Shown here: positions 43,434 through 55,103 of the stretch, one piece after another
Position numbering within the stretch: the stretch's first letter is position 1
Layout of the letters: each line of letters begins with the position of its first letter
Source: Chaenocephalus aceratus
Lineage: Eukaryota > Chordata > Actinopteri > Perciformes > Channichthyidae
DNA length: 64,000 nt
Assembly (NCBI GenBank): GCA_023974075.1
Contig: CM043801.1
Location: 34,602,419 to 34,666,418, forward strand
Direction: 5' to 3'
Notes under the pieces: model-generated
What the model was told of the DNA's origin: nothing
Seen by the model: only the letters and a program-made list of their open reading frames with translations
Database searches by the model: none
Program-made: the position numbers and the translations under genes

Positions 43434-43800
43434 TGTGACGGGGTTCTATTCGTCCATTCGATGCATAGGCTTAGTCGGTTGTTTAAGCTCCAAAAAACTT
43501 TAATCATCAGCCACAAAACAAAATATACTGTTCGACAAAAAGGTAAACAGTATAACGTAAATAAACAAAATCACAGTTTACCAAATTAGGTTGTCTGTCC
43601 CTCGAACCACATCACGGCGAGACGGCGGCGAAACTCCGCCCGCCGCTCCCCACGTAAGTATGGTGTAATATAGTTAAATGTATGTTTAAATAATTGTAGA
43701 CTCACAAGCGTGCACTTATGGTCGCACTACAGAAAGGAAGGGGAAAAGGTGGACATTTTAGTGATGATTTAACCTTATTTATTGACGAACGGAAGAGAGC
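43434..43800 (-). mobile_element. Probable 5' LTR remnant of the IN-first Gypsy
   Basis: Adjacent to the primer site, the plus strand starts TGTGACGGGGTTCTATTC. On the element strand that is an LTR ending CCCCGTCACA. The far end was not located and no second LTR was found, so the outer limit is a guess. Confidence 0.4.
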
Positions 43801-43808
43801 AGGAAATG

Positions 43809-43811
<3 letters not shown>

Positions 43812-43850
<39 letters not shown>
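43812..43850. repeat. (TG)n microsatellite
   Basis: A pure TG dinucleotide run of about 19 units. Overlapping Cys-Val and Thr-His frames arise from it. Confidence 0.95.
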
Positions 43851-43851
<1 letters not shown>

Positions 43852-44698
43852 GCCACTGCGGCTGTCAGTGGCGGAGTCAGTCACTCTGTGATCCGCTCCG
43901 TCACACTTATAAACATCAGGTTTAAAACTAAAAGAGCTTTGAAACACAATGAAAGATGTTTGGAGTTTTATTTGAGTTATTCATTTAAACTTTTTGTCTA
44001 AGAGATGCTGATTTGAAACCGTTGTTACATACAGTTACGGCATTTCCTGTTTCTGCCGGAGAGAGGGGAGGCCGTCCTAAAGCTTGCTGCTGTATTTACT
44101 CCCTCTATCTGACAGGAGGGAGCCTCGTTGAGCTGCGAGTGTGTGCTACAGACGGAGTTCACTCCGTCACGGGGGGTAGGGTCGAGGGAGTGGTTTGGGA
44201 TTGGGCCATAATTTTTCCGAAATAAGGTCCCATGGACCGGAAGTAGATGGGCGTGACTTCGCCACGCAGTGACACGTCCTAAAACCCGGAAGTAAACTTC
44301 TTCCGGTTCCTTCGTCAAAAACGCAATGCAATTTCTCCATAGGATTTTGGAAAATAGCTTGAAATAAGGTCTGTGGTTGACACACATTTAAGAGACAGAT
44401 CACGTGTTGTTCAGCCGGGTAATCTCCACATGTCTACCCTACTTTTATAATTTTCTAATCATAAATCTAATCGATAGATTTATGATTTTAACATAACATA
44501 ACATAATCTGGCACCTTATGTAAAAATAACCTAACTTGTGACATTCCCATCAGCCCTACATACATATACTTTGTTTAGTGCTAGTTAGCTAATGTTAGCT
44601 TGCCAATACACCAAACTGAGATGGTAAATTCGACCCCCTGTAATTTGGCTGTAGACTTCTTATCTTGATTCAATGAGAAGAATTGCTAGTAATCAATA
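43851..44698. other. Non-coding, repeat-like
   Basis: The part at about 44220-44400 (ACCGGAAGTAGATGGGCGTG, AAACCCGGAAGTAAACTTCT, AATAGCTTGAAATAAGGTCT) looks like a dispersed fish repeat and includes CCGGAAGT motifs of the type seen at 3.8 kb. No gene or terminal repeats were recognised. Confidence 0.35.
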
Positions 44699-45137
44699 GG
44701 CGCATTCACACTGCGGTACTTTTCCCACAAAGGTTCATGCGAACTTAGTTCATGCGAACTCTTTAGTTGGCATGAACTAAGTAAAGATCGCGTTCACACC
44801 AGAAAAAGTCCCTGGGGGTGGATTAGGCAAATGAAGACGCTGACGTCACTGCTTCTTCTTCTGCTTTGGGTTTACTGGCAGGCCGCAAACCACTTCACGG
44901 CGTATACTGCCGCCCAAAGTCCCCGGCCGGAAATCCCCGGAGTTGGGGAAGCAGTAGAAGCTGCTGGGAGTCCCAGCAGCTTCGACTGAAGCCTTCCGAG
45001 TAAATCGCCAGAACGCGGACACCTCCTCATCTCCACCGCTCCCATGTTTTATTTTGTGTTGCCATAAGTTAGTCTCTCTCCGTTTCTGCACTGGGCTAAT
45101 GCTAATAATGCTAATGCGAGGATAATAAAATGGCTTA
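44699..45137 (+). mobile_element. Truncated copy of the GTTCACACTGCGG hairpin MITE
   Basis: Starts GGCGCATTCACACTGCGGTA and matches 55106-55545 closely up to GAGGATAATAAAATGGC, then ends. The right terminal repeat is absent. The internal hairpin has lost several bases of its left arm compared with the 55-kb copy. Confidence 0.8.
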
Positions 45138-45413
45138 TTATTGATTTAACTGATCACTAATTGATGGAAGTGCAATCATTACCTAAACATAATTGTTTAA
45201 ATATCCAAATTAGAACTCATAACATTTAATTATATTTCCCCATATTTTTATTTTTTTTGCCATGGCATTGTTTCTTGTTAACCATTTTAGTCCACGTTAA
45301 GGCCATGTTGCTCCAGCTTCTCATTCTTTGCCTGATTTTTTGTCTGTGTGTCTATGTATCTTCTCTATAGTTTCTTATTAGTAACAAAGATTATTGTGTG
45401 TTTTTTAAAATAT

Positions 45414-45800
45414 GCAGTCTTCCACAACACATCTGCCTTTGGGGGATGGTGGGATTTCCACCGATAATGTCTGTCAGTAAGTATACTATCAAGTGTGTGG
45501 ATGATTTTAATTGTTGTCTCAGAACCACAATATTGCTATTTGAAATCATGTCCTGATAATATGACACGGTGTGTTACTTATTTTATGTCCTAAACAAGCC
45601 ATTAAAGATCGGTGCTTGCTGCTTTTGTCCTGCTGCTTTTGCAACAAGGCCACAGCAGCTAAGTACGCCAACGACCTGATGGATGGTCTGTACACAACAG
45701 CGTTTATGGCTGCTCACAGCGTGACTGAGCTTGGGGCGTCAAGCAGGGGGAGACATGACCATCCATTCCTTCTGCTGAACTCAAAAAGATTGTTTGTAAG
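45414..45800 (+). other. Two exon-like segments of unknown origin
   Basis: An open segment ending CTGTCA|GTAAGTAT at about 45477 and a second (about 45584-45795) ending GATTGTTT|GTAAGTAATT both end in good splice donors. The second reads KDRCLLLLSCCFCNKATAAK and TTAFMAAHSVTELG, which I do not recognise. Acceptors are weak. It could be exons of a decayed transposon or host gene, or chance. Confidence 0.2.
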
Positions 45801-45802
45801 TA

Positions 45803-47225
45803 ATTAGTGTGGCCGCGAGCTGTTTTGTGCCATATAAGCATATATAATGTGAACAAAATAGGTCCGAGCACTGAGCCCTGTGGCACTCCATGGCTAACTT
45901 TGGTTTGCGTGGAAGATTCATCGTTGACACGTACAAACTGAGAGCGTTCAGATATATAGGACCTAAACCAGCCGAAAGCAGTTCCCTGTATGCCAACTAA
46001 GTGCTCTAGTCTTTGCAATAGGATATCATGGTCGATAGTATCAAATGCAGCACTGAGATCGAGCAAGACAAGAATAGAGACAAGTCCTTTGTCTGAGGCT
46101 ATTAGAAGGTCATTTGTGACTTTAACCACAGCTGTCTCTGTGCTATGATGTGTTCTAAAGCCAGACTGAACATCTTCAAATAAATCATTGTTTTTTAAGT
46201 GATCGCACAACTGTTTTGCGACCGCTTTCTCAAGATCTTTTGAGAAGAACGGAAGATTAGAAATAGGTCTATAGTTGGCTAAAACCTCTGGATCGAGGTT
46301 GTGCCTTTTAAGAAGAGGTTTTATCACTGCTACTTTGAATGATTGTGGAACATAGCCTGATAATAAAGCCATATTCATAATATTTAATAAAGAAGTGCTA
46401 ATTAATGGAAAAACTTCCTTCAACAGCTTAGTTGGAATTGGGTCTAACATACATGTTGATGGTTTAGAAGAGGAATCATTGAATTTAATTGTTCAAGGTT
46501 TATGGCTGAAAAGCATTCTAGTTTACTATCTAGTGTAATATTAGAACTTACGTTTCCGGGAGCTGTTGATAACACTATACTGGTCAAAGGCAAGAGGTCG
46601 TTAATTTTATTTCTAAGAGTGACAATTTTATCGTTAAAAAAGCACATAAAATCATTACTGAGTGCTATGGGAATAGAAGGCTCAATCGAGCTGTGGCTCT
46701 CCGTCAGCCTGGCTACAGTGCTGAAAAGAAATCTTGCATTATTCTTATTGTCATCTATTAATGAAGAGTAGTAGGCTGTTCTCGCTTTACGCAGTGCTTT
46801 CTTATATTCATTGAGTAATATCCTAAATTAAACGAGATTCTTCAAGTTTAGTGGAACGCCATATCCTTTCAAGTTGTCTAGACTTTTGCTTTATTTTGCG
46901 GGTTTCGGCATTATGCCATGGAGCTAATCTATGTTGTTTTATTTTCTTCTTTTTCAAAAGGAGCAACAGAGTCAAATTTTATTCGCAGCGCATCTGTAGC
47001 ACTATCAACAACATGATCAATTTGGGGTGGTGTACATTTTGTATACGTTTCCTCCCCGACATGCAGACATGCTATCGAGTTAATTATTGGTGGAATCTCT
47101 TCCTTAAATTTGGCTATAGCACTAACGGATAGGTTTCTGCTGCAGGAGCTTTTGACTAATGCTTTGTAGTCTAGTAACAGTACTTCAAAAGTTACTAAGA
47201 AATGGTCGGATAAAGCAGGATTATT
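45803..47225 (-). pseudogene. L2-type LINE fragment with RT
   Basis: The minus strand from about 47225 carries the end of an endonuclease (ALSDHFLVTFEVLL) and the linker region (MCFFNDKIVTLRNKINDL). RT follows at 46450-45804: [78 protein letters not shown] and VSHGVPQGSVLGPILFTLYM. It stops before the YADD box. Frame breaks lie near 46445 and in the 46.65-47.1 kb linker. It is a different L2 subfamily from the one at 32 and 60 kb. Confidence 0.85.
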
Positions 47226-47249
47226 ATATTAAAATCTTCCTCTCCATTT

Positions 47250-47350
47250 GTTGGTGTAAATAAATGCATTTGTGTTCACCCCGACTCTCTCAATGTTATT
47301 TGTTGTGTGTTACTGTCTCCATTTTTGTCCTAGAGCTTATTTTACGTAGC
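47250..47350 (+). mobile_element. LTR 3'-end fragment
   Basis: TAAATAAATGCATTTGTGTTC, TTATTTGTTGTGTGTTACTG and TCTCCATTT match the end of the LTR at 22788-23386. Only about 90 bp remain. Confidence 0.5.
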
Positions 47351-47389
47351 CGTAAAAAAAGAACATGTATTTAAAATTCAACTCAACTT

Positions 47390-48039
47390 AGTGCAGCTTC
47401 ACTGGAGAGGATAGATCATTCATTTTAAGATTACAAACAAATGAGATTTCCACTTGTGTCCTCTTAGCTCTTTTATTAACAAGAAAACCCCCAACATTTT
47501 ATTTTTTACAGACATGTAAATGTGGGACTTGTCACATCTTGAAAATAGAAACACAATTTATTACAAACTCAACCTGTTGGCTTTCATTTTGTATTACTTT
47601 TCTTTTAATACATTTTCTTTTCTTCTTCAAACTTTCATTTATGCATTCAACACATTGAGACGTAGTCAAAAATAAAAGACCTTAGAATAAAAATATCTAC
47701 AATGAAAGAAGCTCTGGTGCTTTCTCTCTAAAGACTTATAGTTTACAAGAGAAACAACATACAAATATATCAATATTCAACAAATATTTAGAGCAAAGTT
47801 TACATTTCCATGCAGAGTAATATGAGTTGAGGTTAACAGCAACCCTCCTGAGCAGTGACAGCCTCCATGGCTACACAGACACAGGAAGGAGCGCCGCCTG
47901 AAGAAACTCCAGCATCTACAGAACAACTCGTGAGAAGATGTTAAAGCACATCCCATCATGTTTGACAGCTGATCTCTGTGCAGTGAAGACATGAACACTC
48001 AGCTCTCACAACAATGAGAGCACTTCAAATGACTTCAGG
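47390..48039 (-). other. 3' flank of TRIM pseudogene copy 3
   Basis: Reverse complement of the TRIM1 3' flank: CCTCTTAGCTCTTTTATTAA, CAGGAAGGAGCGCCGCCTGA and CATCCCATCATGTTTGACAG are all shared with 10.7-11.3 kb, so copy 3 is closer to copy 1 here than to copy 2, which has a deletion. Confidence 0.6.
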
Positions 48040-50552
48040 CTAGTTCAGTTTACAAAACTCAGCTGTGGTTCCTAAACCCAAAGCTCAACTCCAGCATGTA
48101 GCGGCCGAGTGAATGTGGTCTGGACTCTGTGGAGGAGAGTCATGGTTTCAGAGATGATGCTGTAGAAGGACAGAATACCTGCTCTGTGATCCAGGTACAC
48201 TCCTACTCTGGAGGACTGAGGATTTGAGACGCAAGTGCAGATATGTTGTAAAAAAATCTATTTTTAAGTTTTTTATTAAAATCTATCATCCAAGTTTTGT
48301 CAGTACATCCAAATCCACATCCACTCCCTGCTCTGCTGATATTCTTGTATGCGACTGCTACAGAAACTCCTCTCCCGTGCCACTCCACCTCCCAGTAACA
48401 ACGTCCAGTCAGACCCTCTCTACTCAGGACCTGACAACAATCAGTGAATCTGTCTGGGTGACTAGAATAAGACTGATGTTGTTTCTTGTATGTTGCTTGT
48501 CTGCCCCCCTCAGATATTAACAGCTGTGTGTATGCTGTGTTTGGATCCAGAGTGATCTCCTGTGAATATTCTAAGAACCCAGCTCTGGTGGTGGGCTCTG
48601 CTGACAGTAAAACATCCACTTCAGTCGGTGAGACGTTTGTCCTTTCCTCTCTCAGGACGTCCTGTAGTTTGTCTCTGACTGCTGACAGGGCCGCCGTCAC
48701 GTCCTCAAAGTAGCCCAGAGGACGGATGTTGGTGCTGGAGGAGTGTGTAGCTTCACTGAGGGCTGGCAGTGAGGGGTAGCTCAGCAGAAACTGGTTGTGG
48801 TTAGGGGTGGGCGATATGACGATATATATCGTCGTGACGATATTAGGTCTCCACGATATGCTTTTTCAGAGATATCGTCCTATCGTGAAAAAAAAAAAAA
48901 ATTGAAAAAAAAAAAAATAGCGGGAGGGGAAGAAGCTCTCCGTGCGCGGCGCAGGGGGCTATGACAGCGGACGGAGAGCCTCTTCCCCTCCCACTCCCCC
49001 AGCCTCACCTACTGATTTTAATTTCACCATATATCAAGCCCGATCGATTTCACAATGTCAGCGCACCTCTGCTTGCGTTCAGTCCGAGTTGTTTGACACG
49101 CTCCCAAAGTCCCCGCCCCCTTTCTTTGCAGCGAGCAACCATAGGGCAGGCATTTCATAAAGGGGCTCCTTATGAAAAGACTAGCAAACGGTGGAAAGAC
49201 ATAACTGACGCGGTGGCGTTTATGTTTTTCCCTTCAGTTATGCTAAAGTCTTTATTACACTTCAAGTCTACTCTAAAGTTTACATTTTAATTGTTTGGCA
49301 CTGACTTTTCCTCATTGATGTTTTATGTTTTACTTAGTTATGTTTTACCCTCCTTTTCATGTTTATTGATGTTCACTGCTCACTTGTTCATTCAGGGTTT
49401 CATTTCTGAAATAAAACTAGCTTGAAATGCTATTTTGGTCTGTTACTCCTTTTTGTTTTAGTTTCCGTTACCTTGTAGGTGCTTCTACTGTTAAGTAACT
49501 TGAAAAATAACCATAATAACCGACATGAAAAAATATCGTGATATATATCGTCTATCGTGATACTGCCTGAAAATATCGTGATAACATATTTTTCAATATC
49601 GCCCACCCCTAGTTGTGGTCCTCTGTGTGAGACAGCAGCTTCAGCTCAGCGTCTCTCCTCTTCAGCTCAGAGATCTCCTGCTCCAGCTTCTCCTGGAGCT
49701 CTCTGACTCGACTCACTTCTCTCTTCTGCTGGGATCTGAGCTGCTGCTTCACATCAGAGCTTCTCTTCTCCATGAGACGGATCAGCTCAGTGAACGTCTT
49801 CTCACTGTCCTCCACTGCTTTATCAGCAGAGCCATTGACGGCCTCCACCTCCTGCTGAAGCCGCTTCACCTCCTTCTCTCTGTCCTGGATTCTCTGCTGG
49901 ATGTTTAGGTCGACTCCCCTCCAGCTCTCTCTGCCTCTCAGTCCTCTCGCTGCAGCTGACACCGTGTCGTGGCCTTTGTGTTCGTCCACAGAGCAGAGAT
50001 AACAGATACACTGCTGATCAGTGCGGCAGAACATCTTCATAACCTCGTCGTGACGAGAGCAGATGTTCTCCTGGAGCTTCTTGGAGGGCTCCACCAGCTT
50101 GTGTTTCTTTAATGGAGGTACGTCATAATGACGCTGGAGGTGTTTGTCACAAATAAGAGGCCAGACACACGAGGCAGGACTTACGGGCTCTCAGTTTTCT
50201 CCTTAGTGCAGACATCACAGCCACGTCTTCAGCTCCAAGCATAGCAGAGATCAGCAGGAGCAGCTTGGAGTCCAGTCTTCTTCAGCTCCTCCACTAAAGC
50301 TGCTAACATGGTGTTTTTCAGCAGGACAGGCCTCGGTGTGAAGCTCTGCCTGCACTGAGGGCAGCTGTGGAAGCTCTGCCTGCACTGAGGGCAGCTGTGG
50401 ATCTCCTTCTCATCCTCTCCATCCCAGTGGGCTTTAATACACTTCATGCAGTAGCTGTGTCCACAGGAAGTCGTCACCGGATCCTTCAGTAGATCCAGAC
50501 AGATCGGACAAGAGAAGGTTTCCCGCTCCAGCTGAACTCCTTTCTGCGCCAT
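48040..50552 (-). pseudogene. TRIM16/TRIM25-like pseudogene (copy 3)
   Basis: The minus strand from ATG 50552 starts [20 protein letters not shown] and holds a RING, but the 30 bp encoding [10 protein letters not shown] are duplicated at about 50340-50399, which inserts ten residues. A base insertion near 50238 shifts the frame at LCYA. B-box 2 and coiled coil continue at 50094-49620. Another local shift lies near 49945 (SAAARGLRGRESW). The exon is split at EDHN|QFLLS by an 810-bp hAT element at 48802-49611. The PRY-SPRY (48700-48200) ends in a frame break near 48225, though the terminal EFCKLN-like end and stop (48040-48042) are still visible. It cannot make a full TRIM protein; a truncated RING product is possible but unsupported. 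Confidence 0.95.
48802..49611. mobile_element. hAT non-autonomous element inside the TRIM pseudogene
   Basis: Ends TAGGGGTGGGCGATAT and ATATCGCCCACCCCTA are perfect 16-bp inverted repeats. A perfect 8-bp target duplication GTTGTGGT lies at 48794-48801 and 49612-49619. Subterminal ATATATCGT motifs are repeated at both ends. The small open frames at 48942-49290 have no recognised domain. Confidence 0.95.
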
Positions 50553-50574
50553 TTCAGTGGCGGCGAGTGTCTGA

Positions 50575-52680
50575 GTTTCACTTCCTGAGCAGTGATGATA
50601 CCTGTATTAAGCAGGTGAAAAAGGAGCAATGAAGACACGGCGTGTTTATGTTTCCTTCCAGATCGCTTCTCTGGTTGTTTTATTACACAACTAAATAATT
50701 TAAACATATTAACTCTCTCTAATATGCATTTCAGTTTTTCATTTACATTCCTTAATAAACCGTTCACTTTACTGACAGTTCCACTAACAAACATTCACTG
50801 CCAGTTACTCTTTTCTGTGATAAACAAACATTTCAATTGAATTTCAAATTCAGTAATCTCTTGTCCCTTAAATACCCTTTTCAACAGTATTAAATACTAC
50901 TCTTCCAGGGTTTCCCACACAGACTATACTTGGGCGGGCCGCCCAGGTATATTAACGGCCGCCCAAGTATATTTCGCGACCCATTTAGTTTTTTTTTATA
51001 TATATAATTTTTAATATATATATTTTTTTTTCGTCCGTGACCACGACGCCATCTGCGATCGATTAACTTGTGGACAATGATCCCTCGCTCCCTTGCACTG
51101 ATCTCGCCTCCTTCTGGCCTGCCTCACACAGGGTGACTGGCTGTCCACATGATGTGGCCTGCCGACATGGCCACTGTCATACAGAGTATAAATCAAAGCC
51201 CTTGATTGGTCTCTGTGTGTCATTCAAGCTCGGGATACCCTCAGCTCAGGTGAGGTAAAGGACTCTCCGAGTGTTTAGATAGTTAACTTAGTCTAAGTTC
51301 TCAGTGGGTCTCAAACGGTGTGGTCACCAGTTATGCAAACACATATTAAGGTGAAAAAAGGTAAGATACACTTTTAAAACTTGTTGAGCGAAAACTAGTC
51401 TTTGCTGCTGCCTCAAAGAGGAGCAGGGGGAGAGGAGGGAGACAGGAGAGGCTGATTCAGGAGCACAGACACCACTCACAACTATAAATGAACCAAAAAT
51501 AAATTAATAAACAAGTTTCAGTGTTTTTTTCATATGGGAAATGGTATGTTATTGGTTATGGCCATGATTTTATGATTATTGAAATGTATACAGTTCTGTT
51601 TAATATAGGTGTTTCCATAGATCTAGTCTCTATATTTTCCCCTCAAAATGCACCAGATTGATGCATTTAACTCCAAAATAAAAAATATAATCTTACCGGG
51701 GGGGCATGCCCCTGGACCTCCCTAGAGGATTTGAGGTCGACCCCCACTAAAAATCACATGGATAGGTTCCTAAATACATTATTTTTTTTAAATAGTAACC
51801 CATTTCCTTCAGTTCATGTGTGGGTAGTAGATTTAAACTATAGGGCTATCATTATGGGCCCTGCCTGTACCTGTTCGCTCTGCCATCGCGTGAAGGGTCT
51901 GCTAACAAGCGACCAACAGAAAGGTTAATGTTGTTGCACGTCACCTCACTCCCCCCCCCCCCCCGCTACCACTATTTCAGATATGTGGGAAACAGATCTG
52001 TGGGAAACACTGGCAGTTAATGGACCAGCACCAGAGGTGTTCCCATACACACAGGCGTTGGAGCTGTTCTTCATGAAATCCCAGAAGGATGAAGTTCTCT
52101 GACAAACAGTGCCATCTTTGCGCAAAATGATTATACAGGAATGAAAAGTCAGTAAATAACATGTTGTTAAAACTTAAATAAATTGGAGAATAATAATTAT
52201 GCTAACACTCAGTATTTCAGTCTTAGTGTAAGAAACATCCCAGTATTTACCTTACCGTTTGTACTAACAGTAACTAACTTGTAATTTTCATGAAGTGCAT
52301 ATTTATTACGAACTCACAATAACTATATCTGTACTGGAAATATTCTGTGTGCGGGAGTCTTCAGAAATAATGTCACACGTATAATTACCGCGGCAGACCC
52401 TATTATACATCCATGGGCAGCATGGCAACACGTTGTCCCCAAAATGGCGCCGCACCGGGGAGCTATGCTAATACACACACACACACACTATTTCACTCCT
52501 TTAAACACGCAAACAGTACTACAAATACTTTAAACTGTTAGCGGACCATCGCATTATACAGGCAAACCTTATGTGGCATTCATTATGATGTGTGCACAGT
52601 TTACTAACCTGTATTAAGCCGGTGAACCAGGACCAAGGAGGACACGGTGTGTTATGTTTTCTTCCAGATCGCTTGTGAGC
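50575..52680 (-). promoter_or_regulatory. 5' flank of TRIM copy 3 with two leader cassettes
   Basis: Inverted match to 35.76-36.56 kb. The proximal cassette is at about 50600-50680 and the distal one at 52605-52680, each with CTTAATACAG (minus strand). A shared ATGGCGCC promoter-like segment with a CA run is at about 52440-52490. A hAT element of 1.1 kb separates them. Upstream (52680-52810) is GC-richer with CGGAAAC and CGGAAGG motifs. Confidence 0.5.
50906..52012. mobile_element. hAT-like element (CAGGGTTTCCCACA ends)
   Basis: Ends CAGGGTTTCCCACACAGA and TCTGTGGGAAACACTG are inverted repeats of the common fish CAGGGTTTCCC type. The end motif is duplicated (GTGGGAAACAGATCTGTGGG AAACACTG). 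The interior shares inverted homology with 39.2-39.8 kb. A clean 8-bp target duplication was not seen. Confidence 0.75.
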
Positions 52681-52834
52681 GGAAACACCGGAAACGTCCG
52701 TATCTCTAACCGGTACCCCGGAACCATTGTAGCGAACACAAACGTTCCGCCTCACTACTAACTGAGGCGAAGTCCCTCCCCTTCCGGTGGGACTCATGGG
52801 ACCAGGGTTGCGTTCCAATAGTCCATTTAGCTTA

Positions 52835-53584
52835 AGCCTCATCCCTCATCCCTCCTCGACTCCACCTTTCCCTCACTCACTTCCCTTCTTTGCGTCTTAG
52901 CTCCGCCTCCGTAAGATGCGAGTGAGAGACACGAGGAGGTGACGTGAGGACAGAGGAGTCCTCAGGTATTAATTGGGATGTCCTCGTTCACTCAAACGTC
53001 ACTTTTAAACGAAGTCTGTTAATGATGACATGTGCACAGCTGTATTCCCTCTCAACGGGCTGAACTGAAGAACCTTTAGAACCGGCCCATTTGTTGTTAA
53101 ATATTTATTTAAACGAATGAATCTTTCTCTTGTTAGTCAAGGAATTCAATGTATGATGGTTGCTCCTGCTTTTGTGTTCCGTTTTTGTGTAAAATGTAGT
53201 CTACATTTAAATAAAAATATAATTATAGTAATGTGAAAGCCTTTTAGAAATGAATTGCACATAATAATTCCCACGGAGCTGTGAGCACTTATACATTTAT
53301 GTGACGCTTTTCCACTCATCTTCCAGTTGTCGGTTTTCCTCTGTTGAAATGGACCAGCTGTGAAGGTGGGGGCGGGGCTTAGTAGTGAAATCACTTCCTT
53401 TTAGTCTGCTCACGTGTATCCTCCCTTTCGTCTCCTCCCGCACCCCTCCTCCCTCACCCCTCCTCGACTCCTTCGTGTGCATTTCAGCTATTGGGACGTC
53501 AACATGGCGTGTCTTGATCGATTTCCGGGTCAAGTCCCGGAGGAGGGGGAGAGAGGAGTCGAGGAGGGGTATTGGGATGAGGCT
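52835..53584. mobile_element. PIF/Harbinger-type MITE with AGCCTCATCC ends
   Basis: Ends AGCCTCATCCCTCATCC and GGTATTGGGATGAGGCT are imperfect inverted repeats continuing into CCTCCTCGACTCC / GGAGTCGAGGAGG. The TTA target duplication is at 52832-52834 and 53585-53587. The stretch from 53035 on matches 4041-4592. No transposase. It is inserted in another repeat whose TTTAGCTTAGGAACC motif reappears at 53705. Confidence 0.85.
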
Positions 53585-53587
53585 TTA

Positions 53588-53800
53588 GGAACCTTCCTAA
53601 CCAAGTGAAATGACCCGGAAGTCCCTCAGTGGCAGCCATGATAAGTGCCGTTCTAATTCTCTACATGATAGGAAAGGAGGTTTCAAACTTCCTTTATCAC
53701 CTCCTTTAGCTTAGGAACCACTGAAAGGAGAGGAGAAAATTCTGCCCCACAATGCCTTGCAGCCGCAGCATTTGCCGTCACACAACAGTCGGCCGTTCAC
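53588..53800. repeat. TTAGGAACC-type MITE-like sequence
   Basis: TTAGGAACCTTCCTAACC, GGAAAGGAGGTTTCAAACTT and CTCCTTTAGCTTAGGAACCA form inverted and direct motifs as in fish Harbinger-like MITEs. Ends were not fixed. Confidence 0.4.
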
Positions 53801-53864
53801 GGAAACAAACGATTTTGACAGAGAAATTATATCATGAAAGTTACGGTGCTTATTACATTTAGCA

Positions 53865-54852
53865 GTGATTCCATGTCAGCCACAGCTTGTCACAAAACAT
53901 CTTACTGACAGTGTATCTAACAAACTTAAACTAGCTTTATTAAATGTCAGGTCTTTGGCAGGAAAAACATTTTTAATCAATGATTTTATCACTGAGCAGA
54001 ATCTTGATTTTATGTTTTTAACGGAAACTTGGATTGAACAAAATAACAGTGCAGCTGTTCTTATCGAATCAACCCCTCCCAACTTTAGTTTTATGAGTCA
54101 GGAAAGAATGCTTAAGAAAGGGGGTGGAGTTGCTATTCTGTTCAATGATTCCCTTCAATGCAGGAAGACATCGTATGGGAACTTTGCTTCTTTTGAATAT
54201 GTGGCCCTTCAGCTGAAATGCTCCTCTCGAGCTCTGTTCCTAAATATCTGTAGACCACCCAAATACTGTGCAAGCTTTTTTGATGATTTTACTAAACTGC
54301 TGTCTATAGTGTGTATCGACTTTGACCGTCATTGTTGGTGATTTTAACATCCATGTTGACAACCCCCAGGACAGAGGGGCTAAAGAACTGTTTTGTGTTC
54401 TTGATAGCTATGGACTGACTCAGCATGTGACGGAGCCCACGCACAATAAGGGGCACACTCTGGACTTAATTATCTCAAAGGGTCTGAATATCTCTAAGGT
54501 TGTGGTGACTGATGTTGCACTGTCTGACCATTCCTGTGTGTTCTTTGAGAGCTCTATTTCTGCTCACAAAAATGTTCAAAAAGAGGTAACCACAAAGCGA
54601 TATTTAACTGAAAATACTAGGGAAATGTTTACTCAGAATTTTTCTCAGAAAGGCCATGACCGTGAACACAGAAAAAAGAGAGTGTCGAAAAGCTGAACGT
54701 AGGTGGCGAAAAACAAATCTCCAGGTTCACTTTGAAATCTATAAAGAGAGACTTGGCCTTTATAATTTGAAACGCACGACAGTCTTTCTTCTCTGACATC
54801 ATTACCAAAAACAAAAACAATGCACGTGCCTTGTTTGCTACCGGTGACAGAC
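53865..54852 (+). pseudogene. L2-type LINE ORF2, endonuclease part (5' half of split element)
   Basis: The plus strand encodes LKLALLNVRSLAGKT, DFMFLTETWIEQNNSA, GGGVAILFNDSL, then after a frame break near 54335 VGDFNIHVDNPQD, THNKGHTLDLIISKGLN and ALSDHSCVFFE. These are the N-region, TETW, GDFN and SDH motifs of the endonuclease. A second break is near 54690. At 54853 the Harbinger element interrupts, and the LINE resumes at 59259. Confidence 0.85.
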
Positions 54853-55103
54853 TAATGGCGCATTTCCACTGCAGCAGGGTAGTCCCGTTTAAGCGTCCCT
54901 AATCGTCCTTGCTCAGGCCTCGGGCTGCCTCGCTGGCCGTCCGAGGCCGTGGCGCATTACCATTACAGTTTAGGACCTGGGGGAGCAACGCAGTGTAGGC
55001 GGGGCGATCGGCTTTTTGGCGGGCTTTTTGGGCTGAGCGACGCTGGATAAAACTGCAGTGGCGTCATCTTCAATGCGACACAATTCATAAAACACACAAC
55101 AAT

